A stretch of 64,000 nucleotides of DNA from Comamonas terrigena NBRC 13299 (GTDB taxonomy: Bacteria > Pseudomonadota > Gammaproteobacteria > Burkholderiales > Burkholderiaceae_C). Below are positions 29,858 to 38,575 of the stretch, one piece after another (positions within the stretch are counted from its first letter, which is position 1; each line of letters begins with the position of its first letter). The notes below the pieces were generated by a model. The model worked only from the letters and a program-made list of their open reading frames with translations. It made no database searches and was not told where the DNA came from. The DNA is taken from contig NZ_AP019749.1 in NCBI RefSeq assembly GCF_006740045.1, forward strand, positions 1,817,001 to 1,881,000, written 5' to 3'. The position numbers and the translations under genes are program-made.

Positions 29858-30940
29858 ATGCGCTGGCTGGATTTTCTGATCGACTTTTTCCACGATAAAT
29901 ACCCCTCGGCCGAGCGCCTGGGGGTGCCGGTAGCGCGCTGGCGCCAGAGCATCTACCGCACGGTATTCGAGACCAACACGCCCATGGGCAAACGCTTTGA
30001 AAAGCGGCTGACCGTGGCCATTGTGCTAAGCCTGTGCGTGGTGATTGCGCACAGCATTCCGTCGATTGCCCAGGGCTGGGTGGTGTACGGGCTGCGCACG
30101 CTGGAGTGGCTGTTCACGCTGGCGTTCACGGTGGAATACGGGCTGCGGCTGATTTCCGTGCGCCGGCCATGGCGCTATGTGCTGAGCTTCTACGGGCTGG
30201 TGGACCTGCTGGCCATCATTCCCGGCTACCTGTCGCTGTTCCATCCGGAATACCAGTTCCTGGGCGCCATCCGGGCGCTGCGGCTGGTGCGCACCTTCCA
30301 TGTGTTTCCCATCCTGCGCGGCTTTCTGGAGGACTACTTCATGCTGGGCCGGGCGCTGAAGCACAGCGCACGCAAGATCTTTGTGTTCCTCAGCGTGGTG
30401 GCGGTGATCGTGTTCGTGATGGGCGCGCTGATCTTTGTGATCGAAGGTCCCGAGCATGGCTTTACCAGCATGCCCATGGGCATGTACTGGGCCATTTCCA
30501 CCGTGACCACCGTGGGCTATGGCGATGTCACGCCGTCCACGCCGCTGGGCAAGATCTTTGCCTCCGCGATGATGCTGGTGGGCTGGAGCATTCTGGCCGT
30601 ACCCACCGGCATTGTGGGCGTGGAGCTGTCGCGCGGCTTCGGCACCAAGCCCTGCCGCCGGCCGCTGCACTGCGAGACCTGCGGTGAGGCGCGCCATGAG
30701 GACGATGCCCGCTTTTGCCGGCGTTGCGGCACCCGGCTGACGGAGGAGCGTAACGAGGCCGAAGCAGGCACGGTGCGGGCGGCGGCGCCGGATGTGGGCG
30801 CTGACGGTGCTGGTGGCAGCACTGCCAGCACCGCGAGGACGGCAACGATGGCTGGCACCGCCCCTGCCGATCCCGCCGCGGCTCCTGCAAAGCCGCCTGC
30901 CAACGACGGCAGGCGAACAGATGGGGCGCAGGCTGCTTGA
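29858..30940 (+). CDS. Six-helix voltage-gated-type potassium channel with C-terminal zinc ribbon
   Basis: An inner-membrane potassium channel of 360 residues. It has a voltage-sensor-like unit of four helices (about 50-160) in which S4 reads AIRALRLVRTF (137-147) with three arginines. The pore helix and selectivity filter TVGYGD (218-223) and the last helix (about 235-257) follow. A zinc ribbon comes next (Cys272, Cys275, Cys287, Cys290), then an Ala/Pro/Thr-rich, disordered-looking tail of 60 residues. Bacterial Kv channels normally end soon after the pore, so the ribbon is unusual. Its stop faces that of the RNase H gene 6 bases away. Confidence 0.88.
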   Translation: MRWLDFLIDFFHDKYPSAERLGVPVARWRQSIYRTVFETNTPMGKRFEKRLTVAIVLSLCVVIAHSIPSIAQGWVVYGLRTLEWLFTLAFTVEYGLRLISVRRPWRYVLSFYGLVDLLAIIPGYLSLFHPEYQFLGAIRALRLVRTFHVFPILRGFLEDYFMLGRALKHSARKIFVFLSVVAVIVFVMGALIFVIEGPEHGFTSMPMGMYWAISTVTTVGYGDVTPSTPLGKIFASAMMLVGWSILAVPTGIVGVELSRGFGTKPCRRPLHCETCGEARHEDDARFCRRCGTRLTEERNEAEAGTVRAAAPDVGADGAGGSTASTARTATMAGTAPADPAAAPAKPPANDGRRTDGAQAA

Positions 30941-30946
30941 TAAGCC

Positions 30947-31471
30947 TTACGGCTTGCGTTTGACGGCCAGGGGGGCAGGCACGGCCCCCGGGAGCTGCAA
31001 GGCCGCGCGGGCCAGGGCATCGGCTTGCTGGTTGCGGTGGCGCGGCACCCAGTGCAAGGTCACGCCCGCAAACTGCCGCACGGCGGCACGTGCCTGGTCA
31101 TACAGCGGTGTCAGGCGCACCACGGGTTTGGGCTTGGCCAGGGTGAGCTGTTCTACCAGGATGCTGCTGTCGCTGTAGACACGCGCATGCTGGGCCTGCT
31201 GGGTGCGCAGCACTGCCAGTGCGGCCAGCAGGGCCAGTACCTCGGCCTCGTTGTTGCAGCCGGTGCGGTGGGTGTCCTGGGACACGGTGTGGCAGGCCCC
31301 GGCAGGGCTGACCAAGACCGCTCCCAGCGCCATGCGGCCAGGGTTGGGCAGGGCGCTGCCATCGATGTGGACAGTCCACCAGGGCGTGGAGGGCGCGGCC
31401 GAATCAGGCGATCCAGCGGAAGTGGAAGCGGAGGAGGCAGGGGAAACAGGGATGGCAGCGGTCTCAGGCAT
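30947..31471 (-). CDS. RNase H type I family protein
   Basis: A 174-residue protein with an RNase HI fold and a Ser/Pro/Ala-rich leader of about 30 residues. The catalytic carboxylates are in place: Asp37 (HIDGSALPNPG), Glu77 (CNNEAEVLALL), Asp101 (VYSDSSILVE) and Asp151 (NQQADALARAA). It lacks the basic protrusion of E. coli RNase HI and resembles the shorter HI-like group. It would cut the RNA strand of RNA/DNA hybrids. Probably a second RNase H next to the housekeeping rnhA elsewhere. Confidence 0.83.
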   Translation of the reverse strand: MPETAAIPVSPASSASTSAGSPDSAAPSTPWWTVHIDGSALPNPGRMALGAVLVSPAGACHTVSQDTHRTGCNNEAEVLALLAALAVLRTQQAQHARVYSDSSILVEQLTLAKPKPVVRLTPLYDQARAAVRQFAGVTLHWVPRHRNQQADALARAALQLPGAVPAPLAVKRKP

Positions 31472-31607
31472 GGCTGCACTGTAGCGCCGATGGCGTTAGC
31501 TGGCTGCGGTATGGCGCGAGTGGGCGCGTGGCGGGCCAGTTGCCGGGTGGAAATGCTTCGAATTGGTGCGAAATGCGGCAGGGCAACACCAAGATGGTGC
31601 ATGGCGT

Positions 31608-31621
31608 TTGATTTTCATCAA
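31608..31621 (+). promoter_or_regulatory. Perfect FNR/ANR-type box before napE
   Basis: TTGAT-TTTC-ATCAA matches the FNR consensus TTGATnnnnATCAA exactly. Its centre lies at -41.5 from the start predicted from the TAATAT box, the position of a class II activator site. Oxygen-limited induction of nap is the expected consequence. Confidence 0.85.
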
Positions 31622-31643
31622 GTACTTGGCGTACCATCAAAAA

Positions 31644-31649
31644 TAATAT
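31644..31649 (+). promoter_or_regulatory. -10 box of the nap promoter
   Basis: TAATAT matches the consensus 5/6 and lies 22 bases after the FNR box. No good -35 is present, as expected for an activator-dependent promoter. The leader to napE would be about 106 bases and contains a small GGCACC/GGTGCC hairpin near 31731-31745. Confidence 0.72.
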
Positions 31650-31761
31650 GGGCGCATGAATAAAAACCCGTTGCGCTGAACTGCTGACCCCGCCCGTAAG
31701 GGCTGGCACGCATTTGGCGCGACCTACAAGGCACCTCGGTGCCATACCCACGGGAGTCCTT

Positions 31762-31920
31762 ATGGCCGACCCTCAATCCCCCTCTACCCGCCAAGAGGAA
31801 CTGCGCAGTTTTGCGTTCCTGACCGTGGTCATGGCCCCCGTCATTACGGGTGCCATCATCGTGACCTACGGTTTTCTCGTCTGGTTCTACCAAATGTTCG
31901 CCGGCCCTCCCCACGCCTGA
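31762..31920 (+). CDS. napE: Periplasmic nitrate reductase accessory protein NapE
   Basis: A 52-residue one-helix membrane protein (helix about 17-43) with the NapE pattern RQEELRSFAFLTVVMAPV. Its role in nitrate reduction is not settled. CGGGAG precedes ATG 31762. It leads the order E-D-A-B-C, as in Cupriavidus and Paracoccus rather than the E. coli F-D-A-G-H-B-C order. Confidence 0.9.
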   Translation: MADPQSPSTRQEELRSFAFLTVVMAPVITGAIIVTYGFLVWFYQMFAGPPHA

Positions 31921-31933
31921 TGGGGAGTGATGC

Positions 31934-32221
31934 ATGAGCGATGAACTGCATATCGCCAGCCTGGTCGTGCATGTGGCGCCCGCGTCGTTGACGGGGGTGG
32001 CGCAGGCGGTGACCGGTGTCGACGGGCTGGTGCTTCACGGCACCCACCCCAGCGGCAAGCTGGTCGTCACCCTGGAAGGGCCCAGCGCCGCTTCCGTCCT
32101 AGACCGTGTTTCCACCATCCAACACCTGGAGGGCGTGATCAACGTCTCTCTGGTCTACCAGCATGCCGAGGCATGGCAATCACTCCATCAAGAGGTAAAG
32201 CATGAGCAGCACAAGGCGTGA
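31934..32221 (+). CDS. napD: NapD chaperone for NapA
   Basis: A 95-residue cytoplasmic protein of the NapD fold that binds the Tat signal peptide of NapA and delays export until the cofactor is in place. The typical start [14 protein letters not shown] and the end VSLVYQHAE are seen. Its 3' end overlaps napA by 20 bases. Confidence 0.92.
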   Translation: MSDELHIASLVVHVAPASLTGVAQAVTGVDGLVLHGTHPSGKLVVTLEGPSAASVLDRVSTIQHLEGVINVSLVYQHAEAWQSLHQEVKHEQHKA

Positions 32222-34697
32222 CTTCGTTCGTCAATCTGCCGCCGCGGCCGCAGGTGCCGTGGCCGGCATTCCCATTCAAGCCATTTCGCAGGGAACCGTG
32301 CCGCAGGCCGGTGGCGCGCAGCTGACATGGTCCAAGGCCCCATGCCGCTTCTGCGGCACAGGCTGCGGTGTGATGGTGGCCGTCAAGGACAACCGCGTGG
32401 TGGCCACGCAGGGCGACCCGGAAGCCGAGGTGAACCGGGGGCTCAACTGTGTCAAGGGTTACTTCCTGTCCAAGATCATGTACGGCGAAGACCGGCTGAC
32501 CAAGCCGCTGCTGCGCATGAAAAATGGCGTGTATGCCAAGGACGGCGAATTCCAGCCCGTGTCCTGGGACAAGGCCTTCGACGTGATGGCCGAGCAGTTC
32601 AAGAAGGCGCTGAAGAAGCAGGGTCCTTCGGGGGTGGGCATGTTCGGCTCGGGCCAGTGGACGGTGTGGGAAGGCTATGCCGCCTCCAAGCTGTTCAAGG
32701 CGGGTTTCCGCTCCAACAATATCGACCCCAATGCGCGCCACTGCATGGCGTCCGCGGTGGCGGGCTTCATGCGCACCTTCGGCATGGACGAGCCCATGGG
32801 CTGCTATGACGATATCGAGCAGGCCACGGCCTTTGTGCTGTGGGGCTCGAACATGGCGGAAATGCACCCGGTGCTCTGGACCCGCGTGACCGACCGCCGC
32901 CTGAGCAGCCCGGACGTCAAGGTGGCCGTGCTGTCGACCTTCGAGCACCGCTCTTACGAGCTGGCCGATATCGAGCTGACGTTCAAGCCCCAGACCGATC
33001 TGGCGATCCTGAACTACATCGCCAACCACATCATCGCCACCGGGCGTGTGAACCAGGATTTCGTCTCCAAGCACTGCAATTTCAAGCTGGGCAATACCGA
33101 CATCGGCTATGGCCTGCGTCCCGAGCATCCGCTGCAGAAAGCGGCCAAGAACGCGGACGATCCGAATGGCGCCAAGCCGATGACCTATGAGGAGTACGCG
33201 AAGTACGTCTCCAAGTACACGCTGGAGTACACGACCGAGCTGACCGGCGTGCCCGCGAACCGGCTGAAAGCGCTGGCCGAGTTGTACGCAGACCCCAAGA
33301 CCAAGGTGGTGTCCTTCTGGACCATGGGTTTCAACCAGCACACCCGCGGTGTCTGGGCCAACAACATGGTCTACAACATCCACCTGCTGACCGGCAAGAT
33401 CGCCACGCCCGGCAACAGCCCGTTCTCGCTGACGGGCCAGCCTTCGGCCTGCGGCACCGCACGGGAAGTGGGCACGTTCTCGCACCGTCTGCCGGCGGAC
33501 ATGGTGGTGACCAACCCCAAGCACCGCGCCATGGCCGAAGCGATGTGGAAGCTGCCGGAAGGCACCATCCCGGGCAAGCCGGGCTACCACGCCGTGCTGC
33601 AAAACCGCATGCTCAAGGACGGCAAGCTCAATGCCTACTGGGTGATGGTGAACAACAACATCCAGGCCGGTGCCAACCTGGCCCAGGAAGGCTACCCCGG
33701 CTACCGCAACCCCGAGAACTTCATTGTGGTCTCGGATGCCTATCCCACGGTGACAGCCGTGGCCGCCGACCTGATTCTGCCTACCGCCATGTGGGTGGAA
33801 AAAGAGGGTGCCTACGGCAATGCCGAGCGCCGCACCCACTTCTGGCACCAGCTGGTGAAGGCGCCGGGGGAAGCCCATTCGGACCTGTGGCAGCTGATGG
33901 AGTTCTCCAAGCGCTTCAAGATCGAGGAAGTCTGGCCCGAGGAGCTGCTGGCCAAGAAGCCCGCCTACCGCGGCAAGACCATGTACGAAGTGCTGTTCCG
34001 CAATGGCCAGGTGGACAAGTTCCCGCTCACGGACATGGACAAGGCCTACGACAACGAAGAATCGGCCCACTTCGGCTTCTATGTGCAAAAAGGCCTGTTC
34101 GAAGAGTACGCGGCCTTTGGCCGTGGACATGGCCATGATCTGGCGCCGTTTGACGAGTACCACAAGGTGCGCGGCCTGCGCTGGCCTGTGGTGGATGGCA
34201 AGGAAACCCGCTGGCGCTACCGCGAAGGCTCCGATCCCTATGTGAAGGCCGGCACGGGCTACCAGTTCTACGGCAACGTGGACAACAAGGCCAATATCTT
34301 TGCCCTGCCGTACGAGCCGGCCGCCGAGTCACCGGACAAGGAGTTCCCGTTCTGGCTGTCGACCGGCCGTGTGCTGGAGCACTGGCATTCGGGTTCGATG
34401 ACCCGCCGCGTGCCCGAGCTGCACCGTGCCGTGCCCAATGCCCTGTGCTACATGCATCCCGAGGATGCGAAGGCGCTGGGCCTGCGCCGGGGCAGCGAGG
34501 TGGAGATCGCATCGCGCCGTGGCGCCATGCGCTCGCGGGTGGAAACCCGTGGCCGCAACAAGCCGCCGCGCGGGCTGGTCTATGTGCCCTGGTTTGATGC
34601 CAGCCAGCTGATCAACAAGGTGACGCTGGATGCGACGGACCCGATCTCGCTGCAGACGGACTTCAAAAAATGTGCCGTCAAGATCACCAAGGTTTGA
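32202..34697 (+). CDS. napA: Periplasmic nitrate reductase catalytic subunit NapA
   Basis: Reduces nitrate to nitrite in the periplasm with a bis-MGD molybdenum centre and one 4Fe-4S cluster. The 831-residue protein begins with a Tat signal (STRRDFVRQ). Cluster cysteines are Cys48, Cys51, Cys55 and Cys83 ([17 protein letters not shown]). Cys181 in ARHCMAS is the likely molybdenum ligand. The full length fits NapA. Electrons would come through NapC and NapB, encoded next. Confidence 0.97.
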   Translation: MSSTRRDFVRQSAAAAAGAVAGIPIQAISQGTVPQAGGAQLTWSKAPCRFCGTGCGVMVAVKDNRVVATQGDPEAEVNRGLNCVKGYFLSKIMYGEDRLTKPLLRMKNGVYAKDGEFQPVSWDKAFDVMAEQFKKALKKQGPSGVGMFGSGQWTVWEGYAASKLFKAGFRSNNIDPNARHCMASAVAGFMRTFGMDEPMGCYDDIEQATAFVLWGSNMAEMHPVLWTRVTDRRLSSPDVKVAVLSTFEHRSYELADIELTFKPQTDLAILNYIANHIIATGRVNQDFVSKHCNFKLGNTDIGYGLRPEHPLQKAAKNADDPNGAKPMTYEEYAKYVSKYTLEYTTELTGVPANRLKALAELYADPKTKVVSFWTMGFNQHTRGVWANNMVYNIHLLTGKIATPGNSPFSLTGQPSACGTAREVGTFSHRLPADMVVTNPKHRAMAEAMWKLPEGTIPGKPGYHAVLQNRMLKDGKLNAYWVMVNNNIQAGANLAQEGYPGYRNPENFIVVSDAYPTVTAVAADLILPTAMWVEKEGAYGNAERRTHFWHQLVKAPGEAHSDLWQLMEFSKRFKIEEVWPEELLAKKPAYRGKTMYEVLFRNGQVDKFPLTDMDKAYDNEESAHFGFYVQKGLFEEYAAFGRGHGHDLAPFDEYHKVRGLRWPVVDGKETRWRYREGSDPYVKAGTGYQFYGNVDNKANIFALPYEPAAESPDKEFPFWLSTGRVLEHWHSGSMTRRVPELHRAVPNALCYMHPEDAKALGLRRGSEVEIASRRGAMRSRVETRGRNKPPRGLVYVPWFDASQLINKVTLDATDPISLQTDFKKCAVKITKV

Positions 34698-34714
34698 TGG
34701 CAGGAGTGTGGATC

Positions 34715-35203
34715 ATGAACTTCATTCGTACTCTTTTTCTGATGCTGTGCATGGGAGCCGCCCTGGCACAGCCAGTGGCACGCCCTTTCACGGACGCTGC
34801 ACGCGGCCCCGCGCCCATCATGGAGACCACCAAGCCTCCGGTGCTGGGCAATGCCATCAATGACGATGTGCGCCGCACGCGCAACTACACCTGGCAGCCG
34901 CCGACCATTCCGCACCGGGTGGATGGCTACCAGGTGGACAAGAACTTCAACAAGTGCATGGACTGCCATTCGCGCACCAAGGCGGAAGTCTCGCAGGCGG
35001 TGCCGGTGTCGGTGACGCACTACATGGACCGCGACGGCCACATGCTGGGCCAGGTCTCCACGCGCCGCTACTTCTGCATGCAGTGCCATGTGAGCCAGGA
35101 TGCAGTCCGCCCGCTGGTGAACAACACCTTCATGGATGTGGACGCCCTGATCCTGAAGTCCATGCGGTCGCAGTCGGGCGCACAGGCCACCCAGAAAAAC
35201 TGA
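34715..35203 (+). CDS. napB: NapB diheme cytochrome c subunit
   Basis: Small periplasmic electron-transfer subunit of NapA, 162 residues with a signal peptide (about 1-19). It has two haem sites, CMDCH (81-85) and CMQCH (121-125), and the distal His residues (HYMDRDGH) typical of NapB bis-His haems. ATG 34715 follows AGGAG at close spacing; 17 bases separate it from napA. Confidence 0.95.
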   Translation: MNFIRTLFLMLCMGAALAQPVARPFTDAARGPAPIMETTKPPVLGNAINDDVRRTRNYTWQPPTIPHRVDGYQVDKNFNKCMDCHSRTKAEVSQAVPVSVTHYMDRDGHMLGQVSTRRYFCMQCHVSQDAVRPLVNNTFMDVDALILKSMRSQSGAQATQKN

Positions 35204-35233
35204 CGCTGCCTTGTGCAGCACAAGAGAACCATC

Positions 35234-35881
35234 ATGTTGACACTTCTCAAGCGCTACTGGGCGGTCATCCGCCGCCCCAGCGTGCACTTCAGCCTGGGGT
35301 TTCTGACCATCGGGGGCTTTATTGGCGGCATCCTGTTCTGGGGTGCCTTCAATACCGCCATGGAGTTCACCAACACCGAGAAATTCTGTACCAGCTGCCA
35401 TGAAATGCGCGACAACGTGTATGCCGAGCTGAAGAGCACCATCCACTACACCAACCGCTCCGGTGTGCGGGCCGTGTGTTCCAACTGCCATGTGCCGCAT
35501 GACTGGACCGACAAGATGGCCCGCAAGATGCAGGCGTCCAAGGAAGTCTGGGGCAAGATCTTCGGCACCATCGACACGCCGGAAAAATTCCAGGAAAAGC
35601 GCCTGGAGCTGGCGCAGCATGAATGGGCGCGTCTGAAGGCCAATGATTCACTGGAGTGCCGCAACTGCCACAACTACGACTCCATGGACTTCACCCGCCA
35701 GAGCCTGCGCGCGCAGAACATGCACGCGACCTACCTGGCGAGCAAGGAAAAGACCTGCATCGACTGCCACAAGGGTATTGCCCACAAGCTGCCGCACATT
35801 CCACCGGGGCAGGGACCGGGCAACGACACCCCGGGCCAGGTGGTTCCCATGGCCGCCACACCGGTGGCGCAAGCGAAGTAG
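35234..35881 (+). CDS. napC: NapC tetraheme quinol dehydrogenase
   Basis: Membrane-anchored cytochrome of the NapC/NirT family that oxidises quinol and feeds NapB. It has one helix (about 18-40) and four haem sites: CTSCH (52-56), CSNCH (82-86), CRNCH (142-146) and CIDCH (175-179), in 215 residues. napGH are absent, so NapC is the only visible quinol route. The ATPase gene ccmA begins 5 bases after the stop. Confidence 0.96.
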   Translation: MLTLLKRYWAVIRRPSVHFSLGFLTIGGFIGGILFWGAFNTAMEFTNTEKFCTSCHEMRDNVYAELKSTIHYTNRSGVRAVCSNCHVPHDWTDKMARKMQASKEVWGKIFGTIDTPEKFQEKRLELAQHEWARLKANDSLECRNCHNYDSMDFTRQSLRAQNMHATYLASKEKTCIDCHKGIAHKLPHIPPGQGPGNDTPGQVVPMAATPVAQAK

Positions 35882-35886
35882 TGGGG

Positions 35887-36588
35887 ATGGCAGGAGACGG
35901 CGCCGCAGCCCCGGATCGACCGGTATCGCTGGCGGTCTCGGGTCTGGGGTGTCTGCGCGGCGGCAAGGTGCTGTTCCGCGACCTCGGCTTTGTGCTGGAG
36001 CGCGGGCAGGCCCTGGTGGTGAATGGCGCCAATGGAGCGGGCAAGAGCAGCCTGCTGCGCAGCCTGGCAGGACTGCTGCCCTGGCGGGCCGGGCAGCTGC
36101 AGTGGTGTGGGCACACCTTGAAACCCACCGATGCGGCGTATGCGCAGCGTCTGGCCTATCTGGGCCACCACAGCGGCATGAGCGACACCTTGACCGGGCT
36201 GGAGAATCTGCGCTTTGCGCTGACCCTGGCGGAGGTCCCTTGGGATACCGGTCAGGTGCAGCAGGTGCTGCAGCAGCTGGCTCTGCAGGATATGGTGTCG
36301 CGCCCCCTGGGCCGGCTGTCCCAGGGGCAGCGGCGCAGGCTGGCACTGGCCCGCGTCTGGCTCAGCCAGCGGCCGCTGTGGCTGCTGGACGAACCGGACA
36401 ATTCCCTGGATGGCGAAGGCTGCCAGCGTCTGGTGCAGATGCTGGACCAGCATCTGGATGCCGGAGGGCTGGCGGTGGTGGTCTGCCACCGCGGCCTGGC
36501 GCTGCCGCCGCAGCACACCCAGACCCTCTCGCTGTCTGCGGCAGCAGAGCGTGCCCCGGCTCTGGTGCAGGAGGCAGTGCCATGCTAG
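35887..36588 (+). CDS. ccmA: Haem exporter ATPase CcmA
   Basis: ATPase of the CcmABCD complex, which uses ATP to release holo-CcmE for c-type cytochrome maturation. The 233-residue protein has Walker A GANGAGKS (47-54), a signature LSQGQRRRLALAR and Walker B LWLLDEP. Its first 15 residues are an extra Ala/Asp-rich stretch. It is placed directly behind napC, linking cytochrome maturation to nitrate reductase expression. Confidence 0.95.
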   Translation: MAGDGAAAPDRPVSLAVSGLGCLRGGKVLFRDLGFVLERGQALVVNGANGAGKSSLLRSLAGLLPWRAGQLQWCGHTLKPTDAAYAQRLAYLGHHSGMSDTLTGLENLRFALTLAEVPWDTGQVQQVLQQLALQDMVSRPLGRLSQGQRRRLALARVWLSQRPLWLLDEPDNSLDGEGCQRLVQMLDQHLDAGGLAVVVCHRGLALPPQHTQTLSLSAAAERAPALVQEAVPC

Positions 36589-37238
36589 CCGCGGTTTTGG
36601 GGCGCGAGCTGCGCCTGGCCTCCCGGCGCCCGGCCGATGCGCTGGGCGGACTGCTGTTCTTTGTGCTGGTGGGCAGCCTTTTTCCGCTGGCGCTGGGGCC
36701 GGACGCCAACTTGCTGCAGCAGATTGCGCCTGGTGTGATGTGGGTGGCCGCCTTGCTGGCCGTGCTGTTGGGCCAGCACCGGTTGTTTGAAGGCGACTGG
36801 GCCGATGGCTCGCTGGAGCAGTGGCTGCTGGCGCCCCAGCCGCTGCCACTGCTGGTGCTGGCCAAGGTGGCGGCGCATTGGCTGCTGGGCGTAGCCCCCT
36901 TGCTGTTGGTGGCGCCGCTGCTGGGCTGGCAGTACGGGCTCGACGGCGCGGTGATCGCTGTGCTGCTGGCGTCCCTGGCGCTGGGCACCCCCAGCCTGTA
37001 CCTGCTGGCGGCCTTGGGCGCTGCACTGACCTTGGGGTTGCGCGGGCAGTTGCTGCTGGTGCTGGTGGTGCTGCCGCTGTCCATCCCCGTTCTGATTTTT
37101 GGCAGCCATGCGGTGGCCCAGGCCCAGCAGGGGCTGAGTGCGGCGCCTGCGCTGAACCTGCTGGGCGCTTTTCTGTGCCTGGCCCTGCTGGCAGGGCCGT
37201 GGGCCATTGGTGCGGCGCTGCGCCTTGCCTTGGAGTGA
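36582..37238 (+). CDS. ccmB: Haem exporter permease CcmB
   Basis: Membrane subunit of the CcmABCD complex, 218 residues with six predicted helices. It has the family start RELRLASRRPADALGGLLFF and VPLSIPVLIFG-like segment VLPLSIPVLIFGSHA. It overlaps ccmA by 7 bases. Confidence 0.95.
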   Translation: MLAAVLGRELRLASRRPADALGGLLFFVLVGSLFPLALGPDANLLQQIAPGVMWVAALLAVLLGQHRLFEGDWADGSLEQWLLAPQPLPLLVLAKVAAHWLLGVAPLLLVAPLLGWQYGLDGAVIAVLLASLALGTPSLYLLAALGAALTLGLRGQLLLVLVVLPLSIPVLIFGSHAVAQAQQGLSAAPALNLLGAFLCLALLAGPWAIGAALRLALE

Positions 37239-37239
37239 C

Positions 37240-38007
37240 ATGAAAACCCTGAACCCCGTTTCCTCCCAGACGGTGGCAACTTCGGCTCGCACCGTGCCCC
37301 GACGCTGGCGCCAGCTGGCATCACCCCCCGTCTTCTATCACTGGGCTGGCCGGGTCTGGCCCTGGATGGCGGTGCTGGCGGTGGTGCTGGCGGTGGCCGG
37401 TCTGTGGCTGGGGTTTGCGGTGGCCCCCACCGACCACCAGCAGGGCGAGGTGTACCGCATCATCTTCCTGCATGTGCCTGCGGCCTGGATGTCGATGTTC
37501 ATCTACCTGGTGGCCGCCCTGCATGCGGCCCTGGGTCTGGTCTATGGCACCCGCCTGTCGCCGCTGCTGGCACGGGCCCTGGCGCCGACGGGCGCGGTGT
37601 TCACGGTCATCGCACTGTGGACCGGAGCAGCCTGGGGCAAGCCCACCTGGGGAGCCTGGTGGGTGTGGGATGCCCGGCTCACGTCGGAGCTGATCCTGCT
37701 GTTCCTGTACCTGGGCTATCTGGGCGTGGTGTCCGCCATCGAGGACCCGCGCCGCGCGGACAGCGCCGGCGCCATCGTGCTGCTGGCGGGCGTGGTCAAC
37801 GTTCCCATCATCTATTTTTCGGTGCAGTGGTGGAGCACGCTGCACCAGGGCGCCACCATCCGCATGGATGCCGCGCCCAGCATGACGCACACCATGCTGG
37901 CCGGCATGCTGCTGATGGCGCTGGCCTGCTGGGCCTACACCCTGGCCATGGCGCTGGTGCGCACCCGTTGCCTGATTGTGGAACGCGCAGGCGAGGAGCA
38001 ACTGTGA
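37240..38007 (+). CDS. ccmC: Haem-handling protein CcmC
   Basis: Membrane protein that loads haem onto CcmE. The 255-residue chain has six helices, the tryptophan-rich WGAWWVWDAR (137-146) and conserved histidines, including LHVPAAW. It starts 1 base after ccmB and overlaps ccmD by one base. Confidence 0.95.
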   Translation: MKTLNPVSSQTVATSARTVPRRWRQLASPPVFYHWAGRVWPWMAVLAVVLAVAGLWLGFAVAPTDHQQGEVYRIIFLHVPAAWMSMFIYLVAALHAALGLVYGTRLSPLLARALAPTGAVFTVIALWTGAAWGKPTWGAWWVWDARLTSELILLFLYLGYLGVVSAIEDPRRADSAGAIVLLAGVVNVPIIYFSVQWWSTLHQGATIRMDAAPSMTHTMLAGMLLMALACWAYTLAMALVRTRCLIVERAGEEQL

Positions 38008-38138
38008 TGCAGGACCATGCTTTTTTTATTGCCCTGGCCTACGGCGTGAGTGCCATGCTGCTGGTGGCTGAAGTCTGGTCGCTGTGGCGGCGCTGCCGCA
38101 GGCAGGCCGCACACACCGAAGGGGAGTTGCCGGAATGA
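38007..38138 (+). CDS. ccmD: CcmD, small membrane subunit
   Basis: A 43-residue one-helix protein that helps release holo-CcmE from CcmABC. It begins [21 protein letters not shown] and ends in a basic then acidic tail. It overlaps ccmC (TGATG) and ccmE (ATGA), so position supports the call as much as sequence does. Confidence 0.9.
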   Translation: MQDHAFFIALAYGVSAMLLVAEVWSLWRRCRRQAAHTEGELPE

Positions 38139-38575
38139 AGCCACGTCAAAGAAGGCTGCTGTGGGTGCTGGCGGGTCTGGTGCTGGTGGCCACTGCGGTG
38201 ACCCTGGTGTTGCGGGCACTGAATGCCAATGTGATGTTCTTCTACAGCCCCACGCAGGTACTGGCCGGGGAGGCGCCGCCGTCTGCCGCCTTTCGCCTGG
38301 GCGGGCTGGTGGAGTCCGGCTCGCTGCAGCGCAGCCCCGATGGGCTGCAGGTGCGGTTCATGGTGACGGATGGCGCACAGCGCGTGCCGGTGCAGTACCG
38401 TGGCCTGCTGCCGGACCTGTTCCGGGAGGGCAAGGGGGTGGTGGTGTCCGGCAAGCTGCAGGCGGGTGGCGGGTTTCAGGCCCGCGAAGTGCTGGCCAAG
38501 CACGATGAGAACTACATGCCTCCCGAAGCCGCGCACGCGTTGAAACAGGCCCAGCCTGCCAAGGAGCTGCCATGA
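38135..38575 (+). CDS. ccmE: Haem chaperone CcmE
   Basis: Periplasmic haem carrier anchored by one N-terminal helix (about 8-27), 146 residues. The haem-binding signature HDENY lies at 123-127, with His123 as the covalent haem ligand. The OB-fold segment [10 protein letters not shown] is present. It overlaps both neighbours by 4 bases. Confidence 0.96.
   Translation: MKPRQRRLLWVLAGLVLVATAVTLVLRALNANVMFFYSPTQVLAGEAPPSAAFRLGGLVESGSLQRSPDGLQVRFMVTDGAQRVPVQYRGLLPDLFREGKGVVVSGKLQAGGGFQAREVLAKHDENYMPPEAAHALKQAQPAKELP

Noticed and set aside
31625..31640. A second FNR-like site, TTGGCgtacCATCAA, before napE
   Set aside because: Two mismatches in the half-sites and placement over the -35/-10 spacer; probably not a separate activator site.
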